From Henriciella barbarensis (GTDB lineage: Bacteria > Pseudomonadota > Alphaproteobacteria > Caulobacterales > Hyphomonadaceae): a stretch of 64,000 nt of DNA. Numbering within the stretch: position 1 is the stretch's first letter; every line of letters begins with the position of its first letter. The notes under the pieces were generated by a model. That model did no database searches. It worked only from the letters and a program-made list of their open reading frames with translations, and was not told where the DNA came from. The stretch is from the NCBI RefSeq assembly GCF_003576345.1, contig NZ_QWGB01000005.1:806001-870000 (forward strand). Direction: 5' to 3'. The position numbers and the translations under genes were made by a program. Positions 39,997 through 46,607 of the stretch are shown here, piece after piece.

Positions 39997-40314
39997 ATGG
40001 CCGCCGAAACGATTACAGACGACAATTTTGACGACGCCGTAGCCGGTGACAAGCCGGTCGTGGTCGACTTCTGGGCCGAATGGTGTGGCCCGTGTAAGCA
40101 GATGTCCCCGCACCTCGAAGCCGTGGCCGAGGAAATGGCCGACAAGGTGAAAGTCGCCAAGATCAATGTCGACGAGAACCCCGTCGCCGCCTCCAAATTC
40201 GGCGTGCGCGGCTTGCCGACCCTGATGATGTTCAAGGACGGCAAAGTCACCGCCACCCATCTCGGCGCGATGTCGAAACAGCGCATCGCCGAGTGGATCA
40301 AGGAAAGCGCATAA
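39997..40314 (+). CDS. trxA: Thioredoxin
   Basis: A 105-residue thioredoxin with WAEWCGPCKQM at residues 27-37 and GLPTLMMFKDG. It has the common TrxA1 length. AAAGGAGG lies six bases before the ATG, a strong ribosome site. It follows addA by 54 bases, an order often seen in alphaproteobacteria. Confidence 0.97.
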   Translation: MAAETITDDNFDDAVAGDKPVVVDFWAEWCGPCKQMSPHLEAVAEEMADKVKVAKINVDENPVAASKFGVRGLPTLMMFKDGKVTATHLGAMSKQRIAEWIKESA

Positions 40315-40340
40315 ACTCCGCGTTGACCTGCAAGACGACA

Positions 40341-40376
40341 AAGCCCGCCCGGTCCGCCGCGGCGGGCTTTTTCTTT
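40341..40376 (+). terminator. Rho-independent terminator after trxA
   Basis: AAGCCCGCC (40341-40349) pairs with GGCGGGCTT (40361-40369), followed by TTTCTTT. It ends the tsaE-trxA transcript. Confidence 0.9.
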
Positions 40377-40764
40377 GCGCGTCCAAGAGAGCGGAAATCA
40401 CAACCTCCTCCTGAGCGGCGCCTGCCCCGGCGAAGGCCGGGGTCGAAGGATGAAGCCCGAAATACTGACCTCGCCGCCCGCCTCACTCCTGATGAGCACC
40501 AGCTCATCTGGGGGCCCATCTCCCGCCAACCCGAACATCAAAGTCAGGAGATGGACCCTCAGACCGCTACGCGGTCGAGGGTGACGCCAACTCAAACCTA
40601 CCCCCCAATCCCGTCATCCCGGAAGAGCCGCCAGGCTCTATCCGGGACCCATGGCGGCTAAGCGCGCCTCTTCGAAACCAGCCCCCCACACACCTTCCCT
40701 ACACCGCCGCTTCAGCGCATCCTGCAATAGCTTCTACAGGTTACGCAGATGATGAGGCCCCCGC
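40373..40764. repeat. Intergenic region with palindromic repeats
   Basis: No gene is visible in about 390 bases. It holds a CCCCGGCGAAGGCCGGGG palindrome at about 40426-40443, which shares the GCGAAGGC centre of the repeats beside the GIY-YIG gene, and the first copy of a 49-bp element at 40611-40659. Confidence 0.6.
40611..40659 (+). repeat. 49-bp palindromic repeat, copy A
   Basis: Runs from CCGTCATCCCGGA to TCCGGGACCCATGGCGGCT with a hairpin AGAGCC-GCC-AGGCTCT region in the middle. It is identical to copy B at 40916-40964 and lies 105 bases before the small hydrophobic gene at 40765. Confidence 0.9.
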
Positions 40765-40902
40765 ATGGCAAATCCTTTCAAAGGCGCAGCAACCCTCATA
40801 CTTGCCATCGGCGCAATAATCCTGATCGCGCGCGGTGCAGTCGTGCTGGCGATAATCGTCGTCATCCTTGGCCTGCTCCTCCTACCTATCTTCGAAGAGT
40901 AA
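40765..40902 (+). CDS. Small hydrophobic membrane protein (45 aa)
   Basis: A 45-residue protein that is almost one long hydrophobic stretch: ANPFKGAATLILAIGAIIL, then an Arg, then AVVLAIIVVILGLLLLPIFEE. It should form one or two tightly packed helices in the inner membrane. TGAGG lies seven bases before the ATG. The 49-bp repeats A and B lie on either side. Such size and composition occur in type I toxins and in small membrane regulators; nothing here decides between them. Confidence 0.6.
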   Translation: MANPFKGAATLILAIGAIILIARGAVVLAIIVVILGLLLLPIFEE

Positions 40903-40915
40903 CCCGCCCCCAATT

Positions 40916-40964
40916 CCGTCATCCCGGAAGAGCCGCCAGGCTCTATCCGGGACCCATGGCGGCT
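40916..40964 (+). repeat. 49-bp palindromic repeat, copy B
   Basis: All 49 bases equal copy A. It begins 13 bases after the stop of the small hydrophobic gene. Confidence 0.9.
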
Positions 40965-40984
40965 GGGTGCATCCCTCTCAAACA

Positions 40985-41030
40985 AAACCTCCCCCCCTCC
41001 CGATCGCGGGAGAGGGGTCAGGGGTGGGGG
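40985..41030. repeat. GC-rich palindromic intergenic repeat
   Basis: CCTCCCCCCCTCCCGATC and GCGGGAGAGGGGTCAGGGGTGGGGG form an imperfect hairpin. It resembles the element after priA at 18831-18866. Confidence 0.6.
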
Positions 41031-41104
41031 CACCGAAGCGAGTGGCTGTCTCGCGTTCCGCCAATCGCAAACGCCCCAGTCCCCTCATGGTGAGCGAAGT
41101 CTCA

Positions 41105-41152
41105 ACCGCCATAGGTCCCGGATATTCGCAGAAGCGAATTCCGGGATGACGG
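41105..41152 (-). repeat. Inverted, covarying third copy of the 49-bp repeat
   Basis: Read on the minus strand it has the same ends (CCGTCATCCCGGAA and TCCGGGACCTATGGCGG), but the middle is ATTCGC-TTCT-GCGAAT in place of AGAGCC-GCC-AGGCTCT. The arm sequence changed on both sides so that pairing is kept. Confidence 0.75.
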
Positions 41153-41262
41153 CAAATTGCGGAATCCCAAACCCAAACCCCTTCCCCACACGTCACCCAT
41201 GGACGAAGCCCCGCTCCGCCCCTACGCCTTCCTCAACGAAAACACACGGAGGAGACCCGCCC

Positions 41263-42054
41263 ATGGAGCCGTACCAGCCGCTTTCCCGCTCGATCAAAGG
41301 CAAGACCGCCCTCATCACCGGCGCCGCCTCCGGCATGGGCCGGGCCACTGCCCACCTCTTTGCCCATGAAGGCGCGAATGTCGCCGTAACGGACCTCAAG
41401 CAGGACGCCGTCGACAAGGTCGTGGCTGAGATCAAGGCCGCCGGCTTCGACAACGTCAAAGGCTGGGCCATGGATGTCGGCGACGGCGAGGCGATCAAGC
41501 GCGTCGTCAAGGAAGCCGCGGAGCATTTCGGCGGCCTCGAAATCCTCGTCAACAATGCCGGTTTCGCCATCCCGGCCAACGTTGCCGAAGAAAGCTATGA
41601 GGACAGCTGGGGCCCCAGCATCAACGTCATGCTGACCAGCCACCAGCGCGCCATCCGCGCGGCCCTGCCCTATATGCGCAAGGCAAAGTTCGGCCGCATC
41701 GTGAACGTCGCCTCGACCGAAGGCGTCGGCGCGACCCCCGGCAACTCGCCTTACGTCGCTGCCAAGCACGGCGTCATCGGTCTCACCCGCGGCCTGGCGT
41801 GCGACCTTGGCCGCGAGGAAGACATGGACATCACCGTCAACTGCATCTGCCCTGGCCCCATCCGCACCGGCATCACCTCCGGCATCCCGGAAGAGCACAA
41901 GACCATCTACGCCAAGCGCCGCGTGCCGCTGCGCCGGTACGGCATCCCCGAAGAAGTCGCCAATATGACGCTTTCTGTCGTCCTCCCGGCCGCAAGCTTC
42001 CTCAACGGCGTCCACATCCCGGTCGACGGCGGCCTGACGATCAAGAATGCTTGA
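41263..42054 (+). CDS. Short-chain dehydrogenase/reductase
   Basis: A 263-residue classical SDR: TGAASGMGRATA at about residues 19-30, NNAGFAI, Ser in NVASTEGVG, YVAAK and PGPIRTGIT, and the C-terminal LNGVHIPVDGG. The substrate is unknown. GGAGGAG eight bases before the ATG at 41263 sets the start; an upstream frame to 41146 runs through repeats. Its last 21 codons are present again at 42853-42918. Confidence 0.9.
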   Translation: MEPYQPLSRSIKGKTALITGAASGMGRATAHLFAHEGANVAVTDLKQDAVDKVVAEIKAAGFDNVKGWAMDVGDGEAIKRVVKEAAEHFGGLEILVNNAGFAIPANVAEESYEDSWGPSINVMLTSHQRAIRAALPYMRKAKFGRIVNVASTEGVGATPGNSPYVAAKHGVIGLTRGLACDLGREEDMDITVNCICPGPIRTGITSGIPEEHKTIYAKRRVPLRRYGIPEEVANMTLSVVLPAASFLNGVHIPVDGGLTIKNA

Positions 42055-42060
42055 GGGGTA

Positions 42061-42131
42061 AGCGTTATTCCGACCCCTGGCTGAAAGATCGCCAGCGCGC
42101 TTGCCTTGTGTGAAGCGGTTGGGATAACGCT
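42061..42131. repeat. Inverted repeat just after the SDR gene
   Basis: A 15-base arm at 42061-42075 pairs with 42117-42131 with two mismatches, and a small CTGGC/GCCAG hairpin lies inside (42077-42081, 42091-42095). There is no T run, so a terminator is unlikely. The right arm ends seven bases before the next start codon. Confidence 0.6.
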
Positions 42132-42137
42132 GTTTAC

Positions 42138-42404
42138 ATGAAACTCCCGCAAGACTTCGAAGCCCGGTTCACTGATATATTTCAGCCCGTCTTCATCTGG
42201 GGTGTCGGCGCACTGGAACTCGCGCTGATCCTTTACACGCTCTATTCGGAGTTTCTTACAGGCACCGGGCCATCCCTCCTGACGACTGTATTACCCCTAA
42301 GTATAGCGATAGCCGTTGCGTGGGCCGTTCTGGCTGTCCTTATCACGCTCGCCATTATCGCCTTCAAAGCCCGCAAAGAGGGCGAGAAAGTCGAAGAGGG
42401 CTAA
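42138..42404 (+). CDS. Small two-span membrane protein (88 aa)
   Basis: An 88-residue protein with two hydrophobic segments at about residues 17-38 and 46-74 and a charged tail (KARKEGEKVEEG). No family is recognised and no clear ribosome site precedes the ATG. It lies between the SDR gene and the palindrome-flanked GIY-YIG gene and may have arrived with it. Confidence 0.55.
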   Translation: MKLPQDFEARFTDIFQPVFIWGVGALELALILYTLYSEFLTGTGPSLLTTVLPLSIAIAVAWAVLAVLITLAIIAFKARKEGEKVEEG

Positions 42405-42433
42405 CGCGCTTCCGACGCCTATTCATGTATCGC

Positions 42434-42458
42434 GAAGATGCCTGCGAAAGCAGGTATC
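42434..42458 (+). repeat. 25-bp palindromic repeat, left flank of GIY-YIG gene
   Basis: GAAGATGCCTGCGAAAGCAG plus GTATC; the centre CCTGC-GAAA-GCAGG is self-complementary. It ends 22 bases before the GIY-YIG start and equals the right flank at 23 of 25 positions, in the same orientation. Confidence 0.85.
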
Positions 42459-42480
42459 GGCGGCGTCAGGATGAGACAGA

Positions 42481-42771
42481 ATGAAACCATTCTACGTCTA
42501 CATCCTCGCCAGTCAGAAGAACGGCACGCTCTTTACCGGCAGCACCGACGACATATCGAAACGCGTCTGGGAGCATAAACAAGGTCTCGGCGCCGCCTTC
42601 ACCCGCAAATATGCGGTCCACCGCCTCATCTGGCTTGAACCCCACGACTCCCGCGACAGCGCAAAGACCCGCGAATACCAGATCAAGGCATGGAAACGCG
42701 CCTGGACGCTAAAGCTGATCGAAGCCGAAAACCCGGACTGGCTCGACCTCTACCTCAAACTCAACCACTGA
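42481..42771 (+). CDS. GIY-YIG nuclease family protein
   Basis: A 96-residue single-domain GIY-YIG protein. VYI (residues 6-8) and FTG (18-20) take the places of the name-giving GIY and YIG; the catalytic Arg28 (SKRVWEHK) and Glu65 (REYQIKAWKR) are kept, and NPDWLDLY is the usual end. Proteins of this size are widespread, strain-variable and of unknown role; related domains act in homing endonucleases and in DNA repair. The gene is bracketed by 25-bp palindromic repeats at 22 and 26 bp and lies in a stretch that was inserted after the SDR gene, so it is a candidate mobile nuclease. Confidence 0.9.
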   Translation: MKPFYVYILASQKNGTLFTGSTDDISKRVWEHKQGLGAAFTRKYAVHRLIWLEPHDSRDSAKTREYQIKAWKRAWTLKLIEAENPDWLDLYLKLNH

Positions 42772-42797
42772 CCCCCACTCCCAAGCACCACCCTCCC

Positions 42798-42822
42798 GAA
42801 GATGCCTGCGAAGGCAGGCATC
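42798..42822 (+). repeat. 25-bp palindromic repeat, right flank of GIY-YIG gene
   Basis: GAAGATGCCTGCGAAGGCAG plus GCATC; the centre TGCCTGC-GAAG-GCAGGCA is a perfect 7-bp palindromic stem. It begins 26 bases after the GIY-YIG stop. A third, shorter member lies at 42938-42961. Confidence 0.85.
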
Positions 42823-42852
42823 CAAGGTGTAATCCGCTGCGCCTTCCCCTTC

Positions 42853-42918
42853 CGCCAGCTTCTCAACGGCGTCCACATCCCGGTCGATGGCGGGCTGACG
42901 ATCAAGAATGCTTGAGGG
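42853..42918 (+). pseudogene. Duplicate of the SDR gene 3' end
   Basis: The frame reads QLLNGVHIPVDGGLTIKNA and a stop. Against the end of the intact SDR gene (41992-42054) the last 19 codons differ only by two synonymous changes (GAC/GAT and GGC/GGG); likeness fades just upstream, where a one-base shift seems present. The few bases after the stop are also similar (TGAGGG then AAGC). The fragment cannot make a protein. Confidence 0.85.
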
Positions 42919-42937
42919 AAAAGCACCCACACTCCGA

Positions 42938-42961
42938 CGATAACTGCGAAGGCAGGTATCC
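42938..42961 (+). repeat. Third member of the GIY-YIG-associated repeat
   Basis: ACTGCGAAGGCAGGTATCC shares its centre and right half with the two flanking repeats, and, like copy two, runs on into CCAAGGTG. It lies 20 bases after the SDR 3' duplicate. Confidence 0.7.
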
Positions 42962-43049
42962 AAGGTGACCTTGTCGAACCACCTGGGTTCTGACGAACGA
43001 ACCCAATAAGTAGCTTGTCGAGACCCAGCAAATCACTTATATATTGTGT

Positions 43050-43114
43050 GGGCCCCTCCTGAACTGAAGGTCCAAGTTCCACTTGGATTATTGATGTAGG
43101 ATCAGGTCGGGCCC
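43050..43114. repeat. Inverted repeat with inner hairpin after the DUF3800 gene
   Basis: Outer arms 43050-43062 and 43102-43114 pair at 11 of 13 positions; inside, TCCAAGT-TCC-ACTTGGA (43071-43087) is a perfect 7-bp hairpin. It lies seven bases beyond the DUF3800 stop and may end its transcript, though there is no T run. Confidence 0.6.
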
Positions 43115-43120
43115 GCTCCA

Positions 43121-43978
43121 TCAGACGTTCCTGTTTCCCCTTTTTGCCAAGGTTAAATCAACGGCGTGGTCGTTGGCTTTAAAGAGCCAGTGCCGATACG
43201 GGTCTGTCCAGCGGTCTCTCGGTCCAAGATTTGTACCCGTGTTCACGCCTACATTAAAACCGGGCCTGATCTGTCGGATCTCAGTATTGATATGTCGGTA
43301 CAGTTTTTCCTTTGCGACAGTTCTTTTGCCGCGCCTTCGCGATCCATCCGGTTTTACGTATAATTTTCCGTTGAGTTGGGCGCACACGGACCCGAGGATG
43401 ATATCTAACCCCTGCAAAATCACGTGCTCTGATGAGTCGATGTCATTGATGTGTCGCACCGGTATGGTGACATTTATTCCACGCATATCGTAGGCTTCGG
43501 GTATGCTACTGACACGTGATTTGAACGCGCGAATTTTCTCGCCATTCTCTGGAATTTGATCGGGAAAGATGTGGAAGTAGACCCGATCCAGGCTGTTAGG
43601 GTTGCAGTACTTGATCCCAAAAGCGTGCTTGTAGAATTGGTAATACAGCCGGAGATAGCGTTCTTCGACTTGCTCTTTCGAAAGTCCCTTGGGTACGTGA
43701 ATATTCTGGGTAAACATCAGCCGCACCCGGAGCCGAGAGGTCGCTACAAACGAGAAGTAGAATGAGATGAATTCCTTGTACTTCTCAAGGTAGTTAGCGG
43801 TCACGCGATCCCATTTGATTTCGCGGTTGAGATTTAGCTCTATTTTCTTTTCATTGAGCAGCGCATCGATCTCTTCTCGATCTTCGGCCTTGAGCAGAAC
43901 TCCCCCAAAGAAGTTGGAGTAGTATTTTCCCTTCTTGTCGGATTCATCGCTATATATGATGTAATGACGTTTCGCCAT
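43121..43978 (-). CDS. DUF3800 domain protein
   Basis: A 285-residue protein with the DUF3800 start YIIYSDESDKKGKYYSNFFGGVLL (DES motif at residues 11-13) and the second motif EHVILQGLDIILGSVCA, followed by ANDHAVDLTL near the end. The fold is RNase H-like with conserved acidic residues, so nuclease activity is likely but not shown for the family. Genes of this kind are scattered among mobile and defence-related loci. The gene is far richer in A and T than its neighbours and uses rarer codons, which indicates recent arrival. Confidence 0.85.
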   Translation of the reverse strand: MAKRHYIIYSDESDKKGKYYSNFFGGVLLKAEDREEIDALLNEKKIELNLNREIKWDRVTANYLEKYKEFISFYFSFVATSRLRVRLMFTQNIHVPKGLSKEQVEERYLRLYYQFYKHAFGIKYCNPNSLDRVYFHIFPDQIPENGEKIRAFKSRVSSIPEAYDMRGINVTIPVRHINDIDSSEHVILQGLDIILGSVCAQLNGKLYVKPDGSRRRGKRTVAKEKLYRHINTEIRQIRPGFNVGVNTGTNLGPRDRWTDPYRHWLFKANDHAVDLTLAKRGNRNV

Positions 43979-43989
43979 GAACGCTTTTG

Positions 43990-44112
43990 ATGTCTGCTAA
44001 CCGCCAGATTCAACTCGACAATTTCAAAGAGGCCGCCCGTGAAACCGAATATGATACGGATAAAGAGGCGTTGACGAAGGTGAGGGAGCGCACGCCGGAC
44101 GCGCCTGAATAG
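43990..44112 (+). CDS. Very small charged protein (40 aa)
   Basis: Forty codons encode SANRQIQLDNFKEAARETEY and a charged tail. The DNFKEAARE...D.D..AL phrase resembles small acidic proteins common in alphaproteobacteria that have no known role. The start lies 11 bases from the DUF3800 start on the other strand and no good ribosome site is seen, so support is modest. Confidence 0.4.
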   Translation: MSANRQIQLDNFKEAARETEYDTDKEALTKVRERTPDAPE

Positions 44113-44158
44113 GCATCAAAAAGTTCAGTAGACCATCAGCTCAATACGGAGGTTAGAA

Positions 44159-45148
44159 ATGGCACTTGATCCGGGCTGGGCCGGCATCATTGGCGCAGTG
44201 GCTGGCGCGACGATCTCGGTGGTTGTTCCATTGATAGGCGCCTGGATAAGCGGACACCGTTCAAGGAATCTTGCAGACAAACGTCGGGCTCGCCTGAGGG
44301 CCATGTTGAATGGCGAAAAATTTAAGTGGCGAAGCCTTCAGCAGCTTTCGGCTTCGATCGGTGCTGACGCGCAAACAACTCTAGAGTTGCTAATTGAAAT
44401 CGACGCTCGTGCGTCGATATCGAACCCAAATTCATGGGCTCTAATTGAACGGGCCCCTTGGCCCCTGGACATTCAGCCGAGTAGGCCGGGTCTATCAAAT
44501 ACTCCCTGTTCTAGACTTTCCCACCGTACACCGCCCCGCCCTATCCTCCCTCCCATGACCCAGCTTACCGGTTTCATTGAGGAAGGCTTTTCCACTGTCC
44601 GCGAGGCGGTCGTGGAGGTGATGGACCGGTTGAGTGTGGATTTCAGGCCGCAGGTGACGCAGGCGGTTGCGCGCTATGCCCGCAGGCAGATCAAATTCAT
44701 TGAAATCCTGCTGCGCCGCCTGATCCTGCTGCTCGCGTCAGAAATCGAGCTGGCCCCGCCAGCGAAGGCGACTTCCACGCCGTCGACGCGCGAGCCTCAG
44801 ACCCCGGAAACCAGAGCAAGCACCTTCAAACTCCTGCCAAAGCTTGGTGAGGCCGGAACACCTTTTGAGCGCCTGCGCGCCCTGCACACCGCCCCCTCGT
44901 GCAGAAACACCGCCAGTGCACCGCTGCTGCACCGTCTAGGGACACTGCTACACCACCTTGAGAACCCGATGCCCCTCGCCCGGCGCATGGCGCGCATCCT
45001 GGGCCGCCTCAAAGTCGAAGGTGAGCCGCGCCCCGTTATCCTGCCGCTGGCCGGTCTGCACCGCGCCGCCCCGCAGCTCGCCCTCCTCACGACCAGCCTC
45101 ATGCTGCACGGCAATGACGTGCTGCGCGACTGGTTCGATACGAGCTGA
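44159..45148 (+). CDS. Chimeric reading frame at an insertion junction
   Basis: The frame codes for 329 residues but seems to join two unrelated parts. Residues 1-110 hold a membrane segment (IIGAVAGATISVVVPLIGAW) and a winged-helix-like stretch (RSLQQLSASIGADAQTTLELLIEI), AT-rich like the DUF3800 gene. From about residue 133 (ATG at 44555) the sequence is GC-rich and begins a separate helical protein, TQLTGFIEEGFSTVREAVVE. GGAGG precedes the ATG at 44159. Whether one long or two proteins are made is open. Confidence 0.55.
   Translation: MALDPGWAGIIGAVAGATISVVVPLIGAWISGHRSRNLADKRRARLRAMLNGEKFKWRSLQQLSASIGADAQTTLELLIEIDARASISNPNSWALIERAPWPLDIQPSRPGLSNTPCSRLSHRTPPRPILPPMTQLTGFIEEGFSTVREAVVEVMDRLSVDFRPQVTQAVARYARRQIKFIEILLRRLILLLASEIELAPPAKATSTPSTREPQTPETRASTFKLLPKLGEAGTPFERLRALHTAPSCRNTASAPLLHRLGTLLHHLENPMPLARRMARILGRLKVEGEPRPVILPLAGLHRAAPQLALLTTSLMLHGNDVLRDWFDTS
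44555..45148 (+). CDS. Hypothetical protein, native start inside the chimeric frame
   Basis: Starting at the internal ATG the product has 197 residues: a helical domain with EVMDRLSVDFRPQVTQAVARYARRQIKFIEILLRRLILLLAS, a Pro-Thr linker and an Arg-rich helical end (ARRMARILGRL). No family is recognised. It has the base composition of the chromosome. No ribosome site precedes it, so it may be leaderless or may now depend on the inserted upstream part. Confidence 0.5.
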   Translation: MTQLTGFIEEGFSTVREAVVEVMDRLSVDFRPQVTQAVARYARRQIKFIEILLRRLILLLASEIELAPPAKATSTPSTREPQTPETRASTFKLLPKLGEAGTPFERLRALHTAPSCRNTASAPLLHRLGTLLHHLENPMPLARRMARILGRLKVEGEPRPVILPLAGLHRAAPQLALLTTSLMLHGNDVLRDWFDTS

Positions 45149-45282
45149 AGGGGGGGGGCATTTCACGCCACATCCCACAGATCCGGCCGGGTCTGTGGCC
45201 GCAAGCGCAGCTTTTTGGCGGCTTCATCCTTCAATAGGCTTCGGATGAGCTGGAGGATCAGAGAGGCAACCTAATCCGGTCA

Positions 45283-45322
45283 CTTTCCTCCTCATCCTGA
45301 GCGAAGTCGAAGGACAAGGAGG
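45283..45322. repeat. Intergenic repeat of the CCTGAGCGAAGTCGAAGGA type
   Basis: CCTCATCCTGAGCGAAGTCGAAGGACAAGG is an imperfect palindrome of a kind found in many copies in alphaproteobacterial intergenic DNA. A related piece (CTCATGGTGAGCGAAG) lies at about 41083-41098. It is directly downstream of folC. Confidence 0.5.
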
Positions 45323-45338
45323 AAGGAGGCAGCAAAAC

Positions 45339-46607
45339 CTAGTCAGGCAGCTCATCATTCTGGGCCAGAACCTTGCCCGCCAGATAGAGGGACCCGCAGA
45401 TGAGGATACGCTCGGCCCCGGCCTCCCGGGCCGCTTCCATCGCGGCGTGGAAACTCTGATGGGCGTCGGCGCCAGCGCCCGCCTCACGGGCCGCATTGGC
45501 AAGCTCTTCGGGCGTGAAACTGTTCTCATTATTGTCGATGGGGCAGGTAAAGACGCTAAGGCCAGGCCGGTTGAGGGCGGCGAAAAAGCCGCGCGCATCC
45601 TTGTTGGCCAGCATGGCCGAGACGAGCATGGTCCGCTTGGCAGGCTCTTCGCTGTCCAGCGTGTCGAGCACGGCAGAAAGCGCCCGGCCGGCATGGGGAT
45701 TATGGCCGCCATCGAGCCAGACCGGCTTCTCGCCCGCAAGTGCCGTGACCGGCCCCGTCGAGAGCCGCTGCATCCGGGCAGGCCAGCGGGCGGAGGCCGC
45801 GCCTTGGGCGATGGCTTCAGGCGTAATACCCTGAATGTTCGCGGCTTTCAGCGCCTTGGCGGCGAGGGCCGCGTTGGAAAACTGATGCTCGCCCCAAAGG
45901 CCCAGCGGCGGCTGGATCAGGGCGAGGTCATCGGGTGTGAGGAAGTCGATTTCGTTGCCGGTTCGGGCGGCTTCGGCCTCCAGCGCGGCTTTCGCCTCTT
46001 TGGTCTGAATGGCGGAAACGGCCGGGCAGCCGGGCTTCAGAATGCCAGCCTTGTCAGTCGCGATCTTGGTGATCGTATCGCCGAGAAAAGCCTGATGATC
46101 GAGGTCAATCGGGCAGAAAACACTACAGGCGGCCGCCTCAATGACGTTGGAGGCATCGTACCGCCCGCCAAGACCAACCTCGAGGATGAGGAGGTCTGCC
46201 GGGGTCTCATGGAAAGCGAGGAAGCTGGCGGCTTGGGCCGCCTCAAAATGGGTGATCTGGCGGTGGCCCTTGAGGGCGGCTTCGACCCGTTCGAGGCAGG
46301 AGACGAGATAGTCATCCTCGATCAGCTGGCCGGCGAGCCGGATCCGCTCATTGAAACGGACCAGATGCGGCGAGGTCGATGTATGGACGGAAAGGCCCGC
46401 CGCCTCTGCAATGGCGCGGATAAAGGCAACAGTAGAGCCTTTGCCATTCGTGCCGCCGACATGGATGACGGGGGGAAGATCGAGATGCGGATTGCCAAGC
46501 TCCTCGAGCACGACCAGAAGCCGGTCGAGCGCGAGGATGCGGTCTTTGGGATTGTAGCGTTCGAACCGTTTGAGCGCCGTTTCGACGCCAAGCTGGGCGT
46601 CGATCAA
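45339..46607 (-). CDS. folC: Folylpolyglutamate synthase/dihydrofolate synthase
   Basis: A 422-residue Mur-ligase-fold enzyme: P-loop HVGGTNGKGSTVAF at about residues 49-62, TSPHLVRFNERI, LEVGLGGRYDASN and WLDGGHNPHAG. It adds glutamate to dihydropteroate and folates. It starts at a TTG that overlaps the accD stop (TTGA), and is the last gene of the trp-accD run. Confidence 0.94.
   Translation of the reverse strand: MIDAQLGVETALKRFERYNPKDRILALDRLLVVLEELGNPHLDLPPVIHVGGTNGKGSTVAFIRAIAEAAGLSVHTSTSPHLVRFNERIRLAGQLIEDDYLVSCLERVEAALKGHRQITHFEAAQAASFLAFHETPADLLILEVGLGGRYDASNVIEAAACSVFCPIDLDHQAFLGDTITKIATDKAGILKPGCPAVSAIQTKEAKAALEAEAARTGNEIDFLTPDDLALIQPPLGLWGEHQFSNAALAAKALKAANIQGITPEAIAQGAASARWPARMQRLSTGPVTALAGEKPVWLDGGHNPHAGRALSAVLDTLDSEEPAKRTMLVSAMLANKDARGFFAALNRPGLSVFTCPIDNNENSFTPEELANAAREAGAGADAHQSFHAAMEAAREAGAERILICGSLYLAGKVLAQNDELPD

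Noticed and set aside
42834-42918. Second functional SDR gene
   Set aside because: Only about 20 codons of the end are present with no start or cofactor motif.
40373-43000. CRISPR-like repeats
   Set aside because: Repeats are palindromic, irregularly spaced and separated by genes; there are no regular spacers or cas genes.
43050-43114. Rho-independent terminator of the DUF3800 gene
   Set aside because: The structure is well placed but lacks a T run on either strand, so it was kept only as an inverted repeat.
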